Source: a gamma proteobacterium symbiont of Ctena orbiculata (GTDB lineage: Bacteria; Pseudomonadota; Gammaproteobacteria; Chromatiales; Chromatiaceae). From it: a DNA stretch of 64,000 nucleotides. Numbering within the stretch: the stretch's first letter is position 1; each line of letters opens with the position of its first letter. The notes beneath the pieces are model-generated. The model did not search any database. It was given only the letters and a program-made list of their open reading frames with translations, and was not told the origin of the DNA. The translations under genes and the position numbers were made by a program. The DNA is taken from NCBI GenBank assembly GCA_003094555.1, contig NATW01000114.1, positions 1 through 64,000 on the forward strand, read 5' to 3'. Below are positions 54,552-63,742 of this stretch, piece by piece.

Positions 54552-55654
54552 ATCTCACCCCCCAACAGTCTCCGGTGTATTCTGCGATAGGAGTGGGTTT
54601 CGGGTAGCAAGAGTAAAAGACCTATTAGCGCCAGCATCAAATGCACCCACCAGATACCCAGCCACTCCGCTGTCGTGCCGTCGATCATCCAGTTCTCCGC
54701 CACCCCCTGCAGGCTCAGATAGAGGGTGTAGAGGATAAATGCCAATACCAAGCGGCCAAAGGGTCCTTGGCGAGGCATGGATCGGCTGAGTGGCAGGCTG
54801 AGTAAGGCAAACACCAGCAGCCCGAATATTTGTGCGATTCGGACCTGAAACTCGGCTCTATCTCGGATCGACTTGGAATTCAGCAGCGCTTGATTCGAGA
54901 GAGATCTCCGGTTGATCTTGGCAACCACACCTTCGGCACCCTTAATCCTGAATCCATAGCGTTCAAACTCACTGATCCGATAGTTCGCCTCCCCCGGGGA
55001 ACCCTCATATCTGGCCCCGTCTTCCAATACCAGGTATCGCTCACCCGACTCATCATCAATATATTGGTAACCCTGCCTTGCCGTCACCAGGCTAAGGACA
55101 CCCGCTTTTCGCTGTTGCACGAAGACATTGCGCATGCGTCTCTCTTCACTGGCTATCGATTCCACATACAGCACCAGGTCACCCTGACTGTACTCGTTGA
55201 AGCGCCCTGCGCTGATACCCGCCAATTCTGTCGCCTGCCCTCGCTGGGTGCTGATCAGCTCGGCACTGAGCCGACTCGCCCAGGGTTGTGCATAGAGTGA
55301 TAACCAGCCAGTCAACAGTGCAATTGGAGTGACAACAAATATCAAGGATCGGTAGAGTCTAAGATCACCGACTCCGCAGGAGGCCAAGGCTACCATTTCA
55401 CTGTCACGATACATCCTGCCGATCACATACAGCACGGCAAAGAAAAAGGCGGGTGGAATCAGGCGTGGGATGTAGACCACCATCTGTAAACCGAGCAGCT
55501 GGAATAGCAGATTGCTGCTAAGTTCACCGGAAGCCACCTCTTTCAGCAGCTTGATGAAGCTATTCGCAAGCATGATCAAGGCAAGCACCAACAGAATCGC
55601 TAACAGCGCCTTGAGCACATCTCTCAATAGGTAGCGATCTATCAGTGTGATCAA
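54548..55654 (-). CDS. lptF: LptF, LPS export permease subunit
   Basis: This 368-residue partner of LptG has the same layout: three membrane helices, a periplasmic jellyroll and three more helices. The N-terminus ITLIDRYLLRDVLKALL and the IPRLIPPAFFFAVLYVIGRMYRDSEM coupling region toward LptB are clear. It is the first gene of lptFG and is divergent from pepA, as in E. coli and most Gammaproteobacteria. Confidence 0.95.
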   Translation of the reverse strand: MITLIDRYLLRDVLKALLAILLVLALIMLANSFIKLLKEVASGELSSNLLFQLLGLQMVVYIPRLIPPAFFFAVLYVIGRMYRDSEMVALASCGVGDLRLYRSLIFVVTPIALLTGWLSLYAQPWASRLSAELISTQRGQATELAGISAGRFNEYSQGDLVLYVESIASEERRMRNVFVQQRKAGVLSLVTARQGYQYIDDESGERYLVLEDGARYEGSPGEANYRISEFERYGFRIKGAEGVVAKINRRSLSNQALLNSKSIRDRAEFQVRIAQIFGLLVFALLSLPLSRSMPRQGPFGRLVLAFILYTLYLSLQGVAENWMIDGTTAEWLGIWWVHLMLALIGLLLLLPETHSYRRIHRRLLGGEI

Positions 55655-55921
55655 TTATCTGGTCCTGTCTGTGCTAAGCCGGTCGATCAGGTTGGAAGCT
55701 TAAGGTTAACGGCATTCACATGTCCACATGGTGTTTAAGGTTGAGTTGATTAAGATTACACCACACAAGGTGTCAAATGACCGATGATTGGTTAGACTTT
55801 AGGCAACTGTCACATCGCCCTGATCCTGACATTTGCGCATCCGTAGTGTATAAAAAACACTGCATCGGCTGTCTATTCTAATCATTAACCTGTAACAAGA
55901 AACAGTGAGGCCATCCATTCC

Positions 55922-57415
55922 ATGGAATACAGTATTAAAACCGGAGACCCCGCCAAGCTAAGCACCGCCTGCCTGGTAGTGGGAATCTTCTCCAAGCGCC
56001 AACTCACCCCGCTGGCGCAACTGCTGGATAAATCCAGCAAGGGTGCTCTGCAAAGCATCCTGAAACGCGGCGACATGAATGGGGAGAGTGGACAGCAGTT
56101 ATTACTCTATGATCTGCCTGGTATCCAGGCAGAGCGTGTACTCTTAATCGGACTGGGTAAACAGCGTGATTTCAACAGAAAGCAGTATGCAAAATGCGTC
56201 ACCTCCGTTATCAAGAGTCTGAATCGGAAGCATGCAATGGAGGCAATTTGGGGGCTCAGCGAGCTCAATAACGACGATTTCACCCTGCCACAGGCAGTTA
56301 CAGAGACAGTTGTAAGCGCTGAGGCCGGCCTATACCAATTCAATGACACCAAGAGCGAAGTAAAAAAAATCCAACGCCCGCTGAAGCGACTCGCGCTCCT
56401 GCTTCACGACCGCCGCCACTTGAAAGTCGCGCAAAAAGCCCTTTCCCAGGCACGCGCCATAGCGAGTGGTATCGAGCTGTCCAAGAATCTGGCCAATCTG
56501 CCAGGCAATGTCTGCACACCCAGTTACCTTGCCGATCAGGCACGCAAACTGGGACGGGATGAGGACCGTCTAAAAGTCAGAATATTGGATGAGAAGCAGA
56601 TGACCAAATTGGGTATGGGTGCCCTGCTATCTGTCTCACGTGGCAGCCGCCAACCGGCAAAACTCATCATTATGGAGTATTCAGGGGGTAAACCCGATGC
56701 CAAACCCGTGGTCCTGGTAGGTAAGGGTCTGACCTTTGATGCAGGCGGTATATCCCTCAAACCCGCCGCGGCAATGGATGAAATGAAATATGACATGTGT
56801 GGCGGCGCCTCTGTCATCGGCAGCGTGAAGGCCGCCATTGGCATGGATTTGCCAATCAATCTGATCGGCGTAGTACCTGCATCAGAAAATTTACCTGATG
56901 GCGATGCCAATAAACCGGGGGATATTGTCACCAGTATGTCTGGTCAAACCGTTGAGGTTCTCAACACCGATGCCGAAGGCCGGCTTATACTCTGCGATGC
57001 CCTCACCTACTGTGAGCGTTTTAATCCAGCGGTAGTGATTGACATCGCCACCCTGACCGGTGCCTGTATCGTGGCCTTGGGCAATCAAGCCTCTGGTTTA
57101 ATGGCAAATAACGACTCCCTGGCAAATGAACTGCTAGCCGCTGGCACTGATTCGGGAGACCGGGCCTGGCAACTCCCCCTGTGGGATGACTACCAGGAAC
57201 AACTGGATAGCAATTTTGCCGATATGGCCAATATCGGTGGCAAGGGCGCTGGTACAATCACAGCGGCTTGTTTTCTCTCCCGCTATACAAAGAAGTTCAA
57301 ATGGGCACACCTGGATATCGCAGGAACTGCCTGGCGCAGTGGCGCGAGTAAAGGTGCCACTGGCCGGCCGGTAGGACTGCTCACACAGTTTCTGATAAAG
57401 CGTAGTGGCGTATGA
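55922..57415 (+). CDS. pepA: Leucyl aminopeptidase PepA
   Basis: This 497-residue M17 metallo-aminopeptidase has the di-metal site signature NTDAEGRL and the upstream GKGLTFDAGGISLKPA, with the catalytic lysine and arginine regions in place. E. coli PepA also acts as a DNA-binding protein in site-specific recombination and carAB control. Gene order lptF<->pepA-holC is the conserved gammaproteobacterial one. The 267 bases between lptF and pepA must hold both promoters. Confidence 0.96.
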   Translation: MEYSIKTGDPAKLSTACLVVGIFSKRQLTPLAQLLDKSSKGALQSILKRGDMNGESGQQLLLYDLPGIQAERVLLIGLGKQRDFNRKQYAKCVTSVIKSLNRKHAMEAIWGLSELNNDDFTLPQAVTETVVSAEAGLYQFNDTKSEVKKIQRPLKRLALLLHDRRHLKVAQKALSQARAIASGIELSKNLANLPGNVCTPSYLADQARKLGRDEDRLKVRILDEKQMTKLGMGALLSVSRGSRQPAKLIIMEYSGGKPDAKPVVLVGKGLTFDAGGISLKPAAAMDEMKYDMCGGASVIGSVKAAIGMDLPINLIGVVPASENLPDGDANKPGDIVTSMSGQTVEVLNTDAEGRLILCDALTYCERFNPAVVIDIATLTGACIVALGNQASGLMANNDSLANELLAAGTDSGDRAWQLPLWDDYQEQLDSNFADMANIGGKGAGTITAACFLSRYTKKFKWAHLDIAGTAWRSGASKGATGRPVGLLTQFLIKRSGV

Positions 57416-57491
57416 GTATATCCCTACAGGCCTGGTTGCTGGTTGATTTACCTTCGACGATCACCATCAGCAACTGTCTCTCGGAGTTGTT

Positions 57492-57920
57492 ATGACACAA
57501 GTCGATTTTTATGTACTGGATGACCGGGCAATGGGAAATCGCTTTTCCCTGGCCTGCCGTCTGTGTGAGAAGATCTATCATCAGCAACGTAGGATTTTTA
57601 TTCATACTGGCTCCGAAGAAGAGTCACGACATATGAATAGATTACTCTGGACCTTTCGTCAGGGCAGTTTCGTACCCCATGGAATGGCTAATGAGTGTGA
57701 TCCTTTGACCACACCGGTTATTATCAGCCATGATAGGGAGAGCGGTGAAGAAAAGGATGTTCTGATCAATCTTGCGAGTGAGGTTCCCAGCTTTTTCAGC
57801 CGTTTTGAGCGTGTTGCGGAGATCGTCGATAAGGAGCCGCAGGTCGTAACTGCAGGGCGAGAGCGCTTCCGATTCTACCGTGACAGGGGCTATCCGCTAA
57901 ACAAACATGATATTAAGTAG
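57492..57920 (+). CDS. holC: DNA polymerase III subunit chi
   Basis: This 142-residue protein matches HolC: MTQVDFYVLDD at the start, the RLCEKIYHQQRRIFIHT block, LLWTFRQGSFVPHG and the end RFYRDRGYPL. Chi links the clamp loader to single-strand DNA-binding protein. The family N-terminus fixes the ATG at 57492, 76 bases after pepA. Confidence 0.93.
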   Translation: MTQVDFYVLDDRAMGNRFSLACRLCEKIYHQQRRIFIHTGSEEESRHMNRLLWTFRQGSFVPHGMANECDPLTTPVIISHDRESGEEKDVLINLASEVPSFFSRFERVAEIVDKEPQVVTAGRERFRFYRDRGYPLNKHDIK

Positions 57921-58337
57921 ATGAATAGAGACGACAAATCACACCACTCGGATTCAGCCATTCCGCTACTGGAAGATGTGGTTTCAATGGAAGAAATCGA
58001 ATCAGAATACATCGAATTCGCCAACGACGAAGTCGATATTGAGGATAGTGGCCTCCCTGAGTATGATGAAGAACTGCTGAGCATGCGGGATGATATCGCC
58101 AAGCAACTCGAGGATGATCTTCAAACGATCGTTACTGAGGCGGTGAATATTGTTATCGATGAAACTACAGCCCGTATTGGCCAGATTCTTCACGATGAAC
58201 TTGACAATACTTTGATCCACCGAATTCGTAATCTAATCGAACAGCGACTGGAAAACGAATTTGGGCCGCGCCAGCAGCATGCAAGAGATGATGTCTCACA
58301 GGATCCTATCGACATCTATCGCGACGATAACCTCTAA
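57921..58337 (+). CDS. Acidic small protein after holC
   Basis: I cannot name this 138-residue protein. It starts directly after the holC stop, is very acidic in its first 70 residues, and continues as a long amphipathic helix region (about 70-125; DIAKQLEDDLQTIVTEAV). Proteins of this shape often lie between holC and valS in related bacteria. Here valS is absent: the next gene is an unrelated membrane protein on the other strand. Translational coupling to holC suggests a real gene; function is unknown. Confidence 0.65.
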   Translation: MNRDDKSHHSDSAIPLLEDVVSMEEIESEYIEFANDEVDIEDSGLPEYDEELLSMRDDIAKQLEDDLQTIVTEAVNIVIDETTARIGQILHDELDNTLIHRIRNLIEQRLENEFGPRQQHARDDVSQDPIDIYRDDNL

Positions 58338-58426
58338 ATATGAGTTTGTCTCACGTTCGCAATGAGAATTTACTAGAAATCGCAAATCAGCTGTAAGCTC
58401 GAAAAAAAACTTGACCACATACTGTT

Positions 58427-58906
58427 CTAACTTTGTAGCAGACGTTTCTTCTTACTGACATACAGCCATGCACCCAAATAGACACAGCATAACGTCAATA
58501 GACTTAAAAATATGTTTTCACTCACTGAGTAATATGACAATCCCATAGCCAATCCGAAAATGATCAGAATGGTTGCAAATATTGCAACAACCTTGTATTC
58601 GGAATGATTAACTAATTTTGCGCATAAATACCCGGCATATGTAGTTATAAGTGAAGCGGGTATTAGAGTTAACAGTGAAACCTTTGATGTTAGTTCCATG
58701 TTGGAAAGCTTTGATGTTATCACCTCTAGCGAGTCACCATTCGAAGCAAGCAGAACACCATAAACAACTGATATTACGATCCCAACAAAAACGGTGGCTG
58801 TTATATCTACGATAGTTGCAACAAGGATGGCTTTTACTGCAGAGCCTCTATTCTCTAGTTGATTGTTTAATTCCGATTTTGGTGTCCTATAGACATCTTC
58901 GTCCAT
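58427..58906 (-). CDS. Membrane protein of unknown function
   Basis: This 159-residue protein has a short polar N-terminus (DEDVYRTPKSEL) and four hydrophobic segments at about residues 27-52, 72-97, 103-123 and 128-150. The N-terminal 'DE.P(Y)..P.S.L' form is common to several families of small four-helix membrane proteins. There are no catalytic motifs. It is more AT-rich than the genes to its left. Convergent with the holC-side gene and 265 bases from the next gene. Confidence 0.6.
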   Translation of the reverse strand: MDEDVYRTPKSELNNQLENRGSAVKAILVATIVDITATVFVGIVISVVYGVLLASNGDSLEVITSKLSNMELTSKVSLLTLIPASLITTYAGYLCAKLVNHSEYKVVAIFATILIIFGLAMGLSYYSVSENIFLSLLTLCCVYLGAWLYVSKKKRLLQS

Positions 58907-59171
58907 CGATACTATTCCTGTCTCTTACGCGGATCATACAGTAATACTACATGACCATCCATATTAAGAGTGATTCTTGTCTGGTTACTACGAGTAAATC
59001 TCTAACCAAGATTTACTCATCCCATATGATCTTTGCAAAATGCTGTGACTGGAGTATATCCCGTGTAAATTAAATTATCCCGCAATTATCCACGTCAATA
59101 GCATACGCGAATTGACCAGCTTCGACTCTTCGTATGATTAACAAGATATTCTTGTAAACAGATATATTGTA

Positions 59172-61763
59172 TTAGACTTTGTTAGATAGCCAAATCACGT
59201 TACTCTCATCAGTTTCAGATAAAAAGTCCTTGAATGGTTTTGGTTCTGCTATACCAAACCCTTGACCAAGATTGATACCCAACTCATTTAATTCCTCAAT
59301 AATCACATCATTTTCAACGAATTTTGCTATGGTCGTCAACCTTATTGAGTCCGCGACGGTTTGTATCGCTTCTACCATCCCTTTATCCAGGTTATTGGTA
59401 TCAATACCCTTTATGAACATGCCATCGATTTTGAGATAGTCAATGGGCAGGTTTTTTAAATAGCCAAATGAGGATAATCCTGATCCAAAATCGTCCAGCG
59501 CAAATCGGCATCCCAGCTCACGTATCTTTCGAAACACTCTGAATGCACTCGAGAGATTTTGAATGGCTGCTATTTCCGTAACCTCGAAGGTGATCTTTTC
59601 AGGGTCAATTGCATATTTTTGCAATAACTCATTTACCAAATATGGAATTTGAGCATGACTCAGTGTTGCTCCTGATATATTGATAAAACAATCTGGGTAA
59701 TTAGTATTGCATTTCGTAAGTAAGCGCATGACTTCTTCAATAACCCAAAGATCAATGCGGTGTATCAAATCATATCTCTCGGCTGCAGGCAGGAAGGCAC
59801 CGGGAGGTATCAGATCACCATCATCCGCATGCATCCTGAGCAGGATTTCTATTGCAACGATTAACTTATTATCACTGTTTAGGTCTACAATTGGCTGGGC
59901 ATAGAGAACCAGACGACCTTCGTCCAAGGCACCGTTAATGCGGGACACCCACTGCATTTCTCCCAGTCTATGCTTTGTTTTCGCACTGTCTTTTTCATAA
60001 ACAATGATGCGGTTGCGGCCTGAGTCCTTTGCTGAATAGCAGGCAGCATCTGCGGTGCTCATCAACTGCGCAAGATTCTCACTATACAGATTTATCGGTG
60101 ACACCCCTATACTGACGCTGATCCTGAAACTATGAGTATTCCAAGTAAAGTGATGCTGTTCTATATCCTTGCGCAACGAGTCAATTCTCTCTATGGCCTG
60201 AGGCAGCGGACAATCAATCATTATTGCACTGAATTCATCACCCCCAACCCGAGCAAGAACGTCACTCCCTCTAATGTGTTTGCGCATAAGGCGCGCCAGT
60301 TGACGCAAAAGTTCATCCCCTGCAACATGGCCACAGGTATCATTCACCACCTTGAATTGATCCAAATCCATAAAACAAAGAATATGCTCATGGCCCCGTT
60401 GTCTTGCTGATTCCAAGGCGTTCTCTAAATGGGTTTCAAATGCACTGCGATTCATCAAACCGGTGAGGCTGTCATGATTTGCTTGACGGTGGAGCTCTGC
60501 TTGTAACCGGTACTCACGAGTAATGTCTCGTAATACGATAACCACCCCATCAGCCTCTATATCTTCGCTGTATATTTGCGTCGCCGTAACCTGAACTTGC
60601 AGCATTTCACTATCAGGTAACAACAGCGATGCCTGTTTGTTGACCACCTGATTGGGCTCACTCATACGACACTGTGATATCAGTTTTTCTATGTTCCACT
60701 CCTCACCATCATCAAGGAGACTTAGCAGCTTTGAAAAATGCTGACCTATTGGCATCTCTGCATCAGTCTTTAACATTTTCATTGCCTGATTATTCAGATA
60801 AGTAATCTGCCCATTCATATCGACGGTAAGTACACTATCGCCAATCGATGCTAACGTTGTATGCGCCTGATTGCGCTCCTTTCGTAATTCCTTCTCTGCA
60901 GTGCGTTGAGCGGTAATATCCTGGATATAGACATAAACCTCGCTTGCCATATCAATCATTTGATAGTGTGCGAGCATATTCATATTACCAACTTCTTTTT
61001 CTGCAAATATCTGGCGTTCTCCACTAGCAATACGCTGAATGAATGCTTCATGATCATCCGGCAGAATGTAGACTGGATCGGTAACATTGAACCTACTCAT
61101 CAATCTGGATAGAGCAGGGTTTTTAAATGTTATTATTCCATCCATGTTAAATGCTATAATCGGATTGGGGTTATGGCGCGGATATGCAGCTAATTGAAGA
61201 TTACGGGATTCAGTATCCTTTAGCTCTTCAACCATCAGTGAAAGAAGATTTGCCTCATAGCGACGTGCCAGAAAAAGATGCATCAACAGTGCAAACAGGC
61301 CAGTAAGTAAAAGCACAGCCACTGCTGCCTTAAGCCCCTGATCCAGGGTATGCTCAAAGGCACCTTCAAGGCTCATAGCCAACATTAATTTTGCGTCTCC
61401 CCGATAGGAGTATGGAATGTTCTTTTCGACAATATATCTGCGTGCAGAGGGTTGAAATGGGCCGTAACCTGCTAGAATAAAGCCGTTCCTTGACACCAAC
61501 TTTATCTCATCGATCTCACTATATTTGGTGGCCCATTGGTTGATCAAATTTGATAGTGATGCATAGTTACCTTTCTCAAGTTCAGTCTCTGCAACCAAGG
61601 AAACAATCTCCATCTGACCCGCAGTCAATTCCTTGATGAACTGCACATGCCGGTCATATTCACTCCTTAACACAGTAACGGCTACAAGCGATAAAATCAG
61701 TAGAAAAATAGAGCTTGCCAGAACAACCCATGTAAAGGTTGGTCGATCTACTTTGGTGCTCAT
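59172..61763 (-). CDS. PAS-GGDEF-EAL membrane sensor protein with a variant EAL site
   Basis: This 863-residue protein has two membrane helices (about residues 12-30 and 146-166) around an extracytoplasmic sensor region, two PAS domains (about 190-300 and 310-420), a GGDEF domain and an EAL domain. The cyclase site is intact (RVGGDEFSA) and has a product-inhibition site RGSD five residues before it. In the EAL domain the signature reads EIL (VAIEILLRM), DDFGSG and LKID are kept, but the usual AE.VE segment is IAKFVEN. So c-di-GMP synthesis is likely and hydrolysis doubtful. It overlaps the stop of the PhnD-type gene by four bases, so the two form a sensor pair. Confidence 0.88.
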   Translation of the reverse strand: MSTKVDRPTFTWVVLASSIFLLILSLVAVTVLRSEYDRHVQFIKELTAGQMEIVSLVAETELEKGNYASLSNLINQWATKYSEIDEIKLVSRNGFILAGYGPFQPSARRYIVEKNIPYSYRGDAKLMLAMSLEGAFEHTLDQGLKAAVAVLLLTGLFALLMHLFLARRYEANLLSLMVEELKDTESRNLQLAAYPRHNPNPIIAFNMDGIITFKNPALSRLMSRFNVTDPVYILPDDHEAFIQRIASGERQIFAEKEVGNMNMLAHYQMIDMASEVYVYIQDITAQRTAEKELRKERNQAHTTLASIGDSVLTVDMNGQITYLNNQAMKMLKTDAEMPIGQHFSKLLSLLDDGEEWNIEKLISQCRMSEPNQVVNKQASLLLPDSEMLQVQVTATQIYSEDIEADGVVIVLRDITREYRLQAELHRQANHDSLTGLMNRSAFETHLENALESARQRGHEHILCFMDLDQFKVVNDTCGHVAGDELLRQLARLMRKHIRGSDVLARVGGDEFSAIMIDCPLPQAIERIDSLRKDIEQHHFTWNTHSFRISVSIGVSPINLYSENLAQLMSTADAACYSAKDSGRNRIIVYEKDSAKTKHRLGEMQWVSRINGALDEGRLVLYAQPIVDLNSDNKLIVAIEILLRMHADDGDLIPPGAFLPAAERYDLIHRIDLWVIEEVMRLLTKCNTNYPDCFINISGATLSHAQIPYLVNELLQKYAIDPEKITFEVTEIAAIQNLSSAFRVFRKIRELGCRFALDDFGSGLSSFGYLKNLPIDYLKIDGMFIKGIDTNNLDKGMVEAIQTVADSIRLTTIAKFVENDVIIEELNELGINLGQGFGIAEPKPFKDFLSETDESNVIWLSNKV

Positions 61764-62638
61764 TTGACCACACCCCTGGCTCGCAAGTCTTTAATGATGT
61801 TCTGTAGTTGTTGATAATCCCTGGAATCCACTCCAACCAGGGCTGTCGCTGATTCTTTGATCGGAGAGAGTACTTGATTAATTTCTGACTTGTCTGCGGA
61901 CAGGCTCAGTAGATTTTGCCGTAGCAAACTTACCCTATCCGGGTGCGTGTTAGCTGGTGCAATAAAAAGATGTTCAGATATTTCTGGGGTGGTAGCAATC
62001 GAGACAATCCCTTTACTACGATATTTCTCATATACCGCTTCTTTAACAGCTCCTGCATCGGCGTCGCCAGCGAGCACGGCAAGCGCCACATTGTCATGAC
62101 TATCAAAGTGGTGGTAACTTGCAAAATCTTCGACATCGATACCTGCTTCATACATCGTCTGCCGCGGTACAAGGTGGCTCATTGTGGATGAGTAACTGCC
62201 AAAAGCGAAATGGCGTCCCTTGAGATCTTTAAGGGTACGTATGTCACTACCTTCCCTGGTGAAGATTTTTCCGGTAAAGGTTGGTCTCCCATTGATCTCG
62301 AGTCTAGCCAACAGATTGGGAACAACACCCTTGTCGATTAATTGTACGAATAGCGCGGGGCCGATAAACGCAAGATCCACCTGCCCATGAATAATCGCAT
62401 TGAAATGAGAATCGTAGGAATTACCAATCCGCACCTCTACTGGTATACCAGTGCGTCGACTCAGAAATTCCGCTAACGGCGTAAACATACTGCGGATTTC
62501 CTGATGGGAACGATAAGGATGGATGCCGAGGATCAGTGAATCAGCAGTGTGAGCTGATGTGGGGATAGAGACAAACAATATTGCGACTATTCCTACTAGC
62601 CGCTTAAGCCTAAGACTGCTCCATAGTACCTTTTGCAT
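61760..62638 (-). CDS. PhnD-type periplasmic binding protein
   Basis: This 292-residue protein has a signal peptide (residues 1-31, ending TSAHTADS) and a type 2 periplasmic binding fold of the phosphate/phosphite/phosphonate group: LILGIHPYRSHQEIRSMFTP at the start, and DLAFIGPALFVQL and HFAFGSYSSTMSHLVPRQT lining the site. There are no ABC permease or ATPase genes beside it. Instead it is coupled to the c-di-GMP protein (four-base overlap), so it probably acts as the ligand-binding part of a signalling pair. The ligand need not be a phosphonate. Confidence 0.85.
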   Translation of the reverse strand: MQKVLWSSLRLKRLVGIVAILFVSIPTSAHTADSLILGIHPYRSHQEIRSMFTPLAEFLSRRTGIPVEVRIGNSYDSHFNAIIHGQVDLAFIGPALFVQLIDKGVVPNLLARLEINGRPTFTGKIFTREGSDIRTLKDLKGRHFAFGSYSSTMSHLVPRQTMYEAGIDVEDFASYHHFDSHDNVALAVLAGDADAGAVKEAVYEKYRSKGIVSIATTPEISEHLFIAPANTHPDRVSLLRQNLLSLSADKSEINQVLSPIKESATALVGVDSRDYQQLQNIIKDLRARGVVK

Positions 62639-62770
62639 AGGTTCCCAATCCCGGGTTCAGGGTTTCTCCTTGCGTTACTCCATAACCCCTATCCAGTTTC
62701 TACTGAAGAGAATATAAGCATAGCTTAGTCTCATCTTGTTAATCCACAATTTTTAACCCGTTACTGAAAA

Positions 62771-63049
62771 TCAGCAAGATCCGATGTGAAGCATCTTTTG
62801 CTCTTTTCTGCTCCGTTTTATAATTTTTCGGCAGATTTTCTTATCCAAAATCGCCATGATCTCCCTATCGACCTCGTCGGCTCTGTTTATCTCACCCCCC
62901 CGCCGAAGGTCCGCTGCAATGAGTTCAAGCTCACGGATGCTGCCTTTCGCCCGTCCACCCTTTCGATGTGTGACTACCCTGCCCATTCTAATCTGATGCT
63001 TGTGATCATCGACTGTAGTCGGAAAAGGAATTTCATTCTCATTCAGCAT
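62771..63049 (-). CDS. Small basic protein of unknown function
   Basis: A 92-residue soluble, basic protein of unknown kind with no membrane segment. It has charged helical segments (IRELELIAADLRRGGEINRAD) that look like natural protein. ATG 63049 has GGTG six bases upstream; the frame is open four codons further to a TTG. A 108-codon frame on the other strand over the same bases looks less natural. It lies next to the tRNA-linked repeat, where stray ORFs are common, so the call is tentative. Confidence 0.4.
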   Translation of the reverse strand: MLNENEIPFPTTVDDHKHQIRMGRVVTHRKGGRAKGSIRELELIAADLRRGGEINRADEVDREIMAILDKKICRKIIKRSRKEQKMLHIGSC

Positions 63050-63359
63050 ATCGTTCACCAATTATGGTTATTGTTAATAACATTTTTCATCGATACTACT
63101 GCATTTGCCTGAAGCGACTCTTTAATTTAACTATAACCCTATAATTTCACACGAAAAGTGACAAACGACGCTGCTAGATTGTGGAATATTGCACAATCTG
63201 TTCATCTATCTCCTATCTGGGGGGTACGGGGGTGCGGGGCTGAGGGACTCCTTGGCTTGGGTGCCGACTGAGGGGAGGGATTGATTCGCCTACGGCTCAC
63301 CCCTTCGGGGCGCTTTCGCTGCGCTACAGCGTCCTGCGGCGCTTTACGCCTGGTCGAAC
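63050..63359. other. Intergenic region with GC-rich hairpin-dense DNA
   Basis: The left half is AT-rich and empty. From about 63220 the DNA is suddenly GC-rich and full of small dyads (CCCCTTCGGGG, GCTGCGCTACAGCG), leading into the tRNA-like inverted repeat. Such sequence looks like a dispersed intergenic element or mobile element relic. No supported gene is present. Confidence 0.4.
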
Positions 63360-63454
63360 GAAGGGTTCGAATCAAATCCTCGCTCACCGCCATATAAAAA
63401 GGGGCCCTGTTGGGCCCCTTTTTATATGGCGGAGAGAGAGGGATTCGAACCCTC
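63360..63454. repeat. Inverted copy of the tRNA-Ser 3' end
   Basis: On the plus strand 63360-63407 (starting GAAGGGTTCGAATC and containing CCGCCATATAAAAAGGGG) mirrors the 3' end of the tRNA-Ser gene read on the minus strand (63454 down to 63412, starting GAGGGTTCGAATCC). The match covers the T-loop, CCA end and terminator arm, with a few changed bases between them. The two copies face each other across a 4-base loop. Confidence 0.6.
63387..63432 (-). terminator. Terminator of tRNA-Ser with a 21-bp perfect stem
   Basis: A perfect 21-bp inverted repeat with a 4-base loop; the inner part is GGGGCCC / GGGCCCC followed by TTTTT on either strand. On the minus strand its outer arm starts inside the acceptor end of the tRNA (the CCGCCA), so hairpin and mature 3' end overlap. 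Confidence 0.82.
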
Positions 63455-63519
63455 GATGGAGCTATTAACCCCATACTCCCTTAGCAGGGGAGCGCCTTCA
63501 GCCGCTCGGCCATCTCTCC
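63427..63519 (-). tRNA. tRNA-Ser(GCU), CCA encoded
   Basis: On the minus strand the 93-base sequence folds as a class II tRNA: acceptor GGAGAGA / TCTCTCC, discriminator G and encoded CCA, anticodon stem CTCCC / GGGAG with loop CTGCTAA (anticodon GCT), a long variable arm, and T-loop GGTTCGAATCC. The long variable arm and anticodon give serine, reading AGC/AGU. It lies downstream of csrA on the same strand, which is the conserved gammaproteobacterial order. Confidence 0.97.
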
Positions 63520-63666
63520 GGGTGTGTTTGATTTTGGATTCAGTCAAACCCTGTGCGGGTGACCTTTAATCTCATCTCGGGATTGGGGTAATCTCAAGGT
63601 TTTAGGACCCTGGTTCCCCACACCCTTCTAAGGTGTCGAGATTGTACAGATTTCTGCTTCTACAAA

Positions 63667-63697
63667 CAAAAAAAACTTTACCTTCCGTGGCAAAGTT
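63667..63697 (-). terminator. Probable terminator of csrA
   Basis: On the minus strand the stem AACTTTGCC / GGTAAAGTT (one G-T pair) with a 6-base loop is followed by a run of eight T, about 45 bases after the csrA stop. T-rich sequence on the other side might make it work both ways. Confidence 0.75.
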
Positions 63698-63742
63698 ATT
63701 TTTTGAGGTTAAATCTTGTCGTTTTACGTTGACTTGACTCCT

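Noticed and set aside
62786-63112. A 108-codon plus-strand open frame opposite the small basic protein
   Set aside because: Starts without a clear ribosome site, is Cys/Phe/Pro-rich and looks like the antisense reading of the minus-strand frame; at most one of the two is real.
63202-63474. A 90-codon minus-strand open frame that covers the tRNA-Ser 3' end and its terminator
   Set aside because: It overlaps a certain tRNA and a terminator; frames of this kind over tRNA genes are a common false call.
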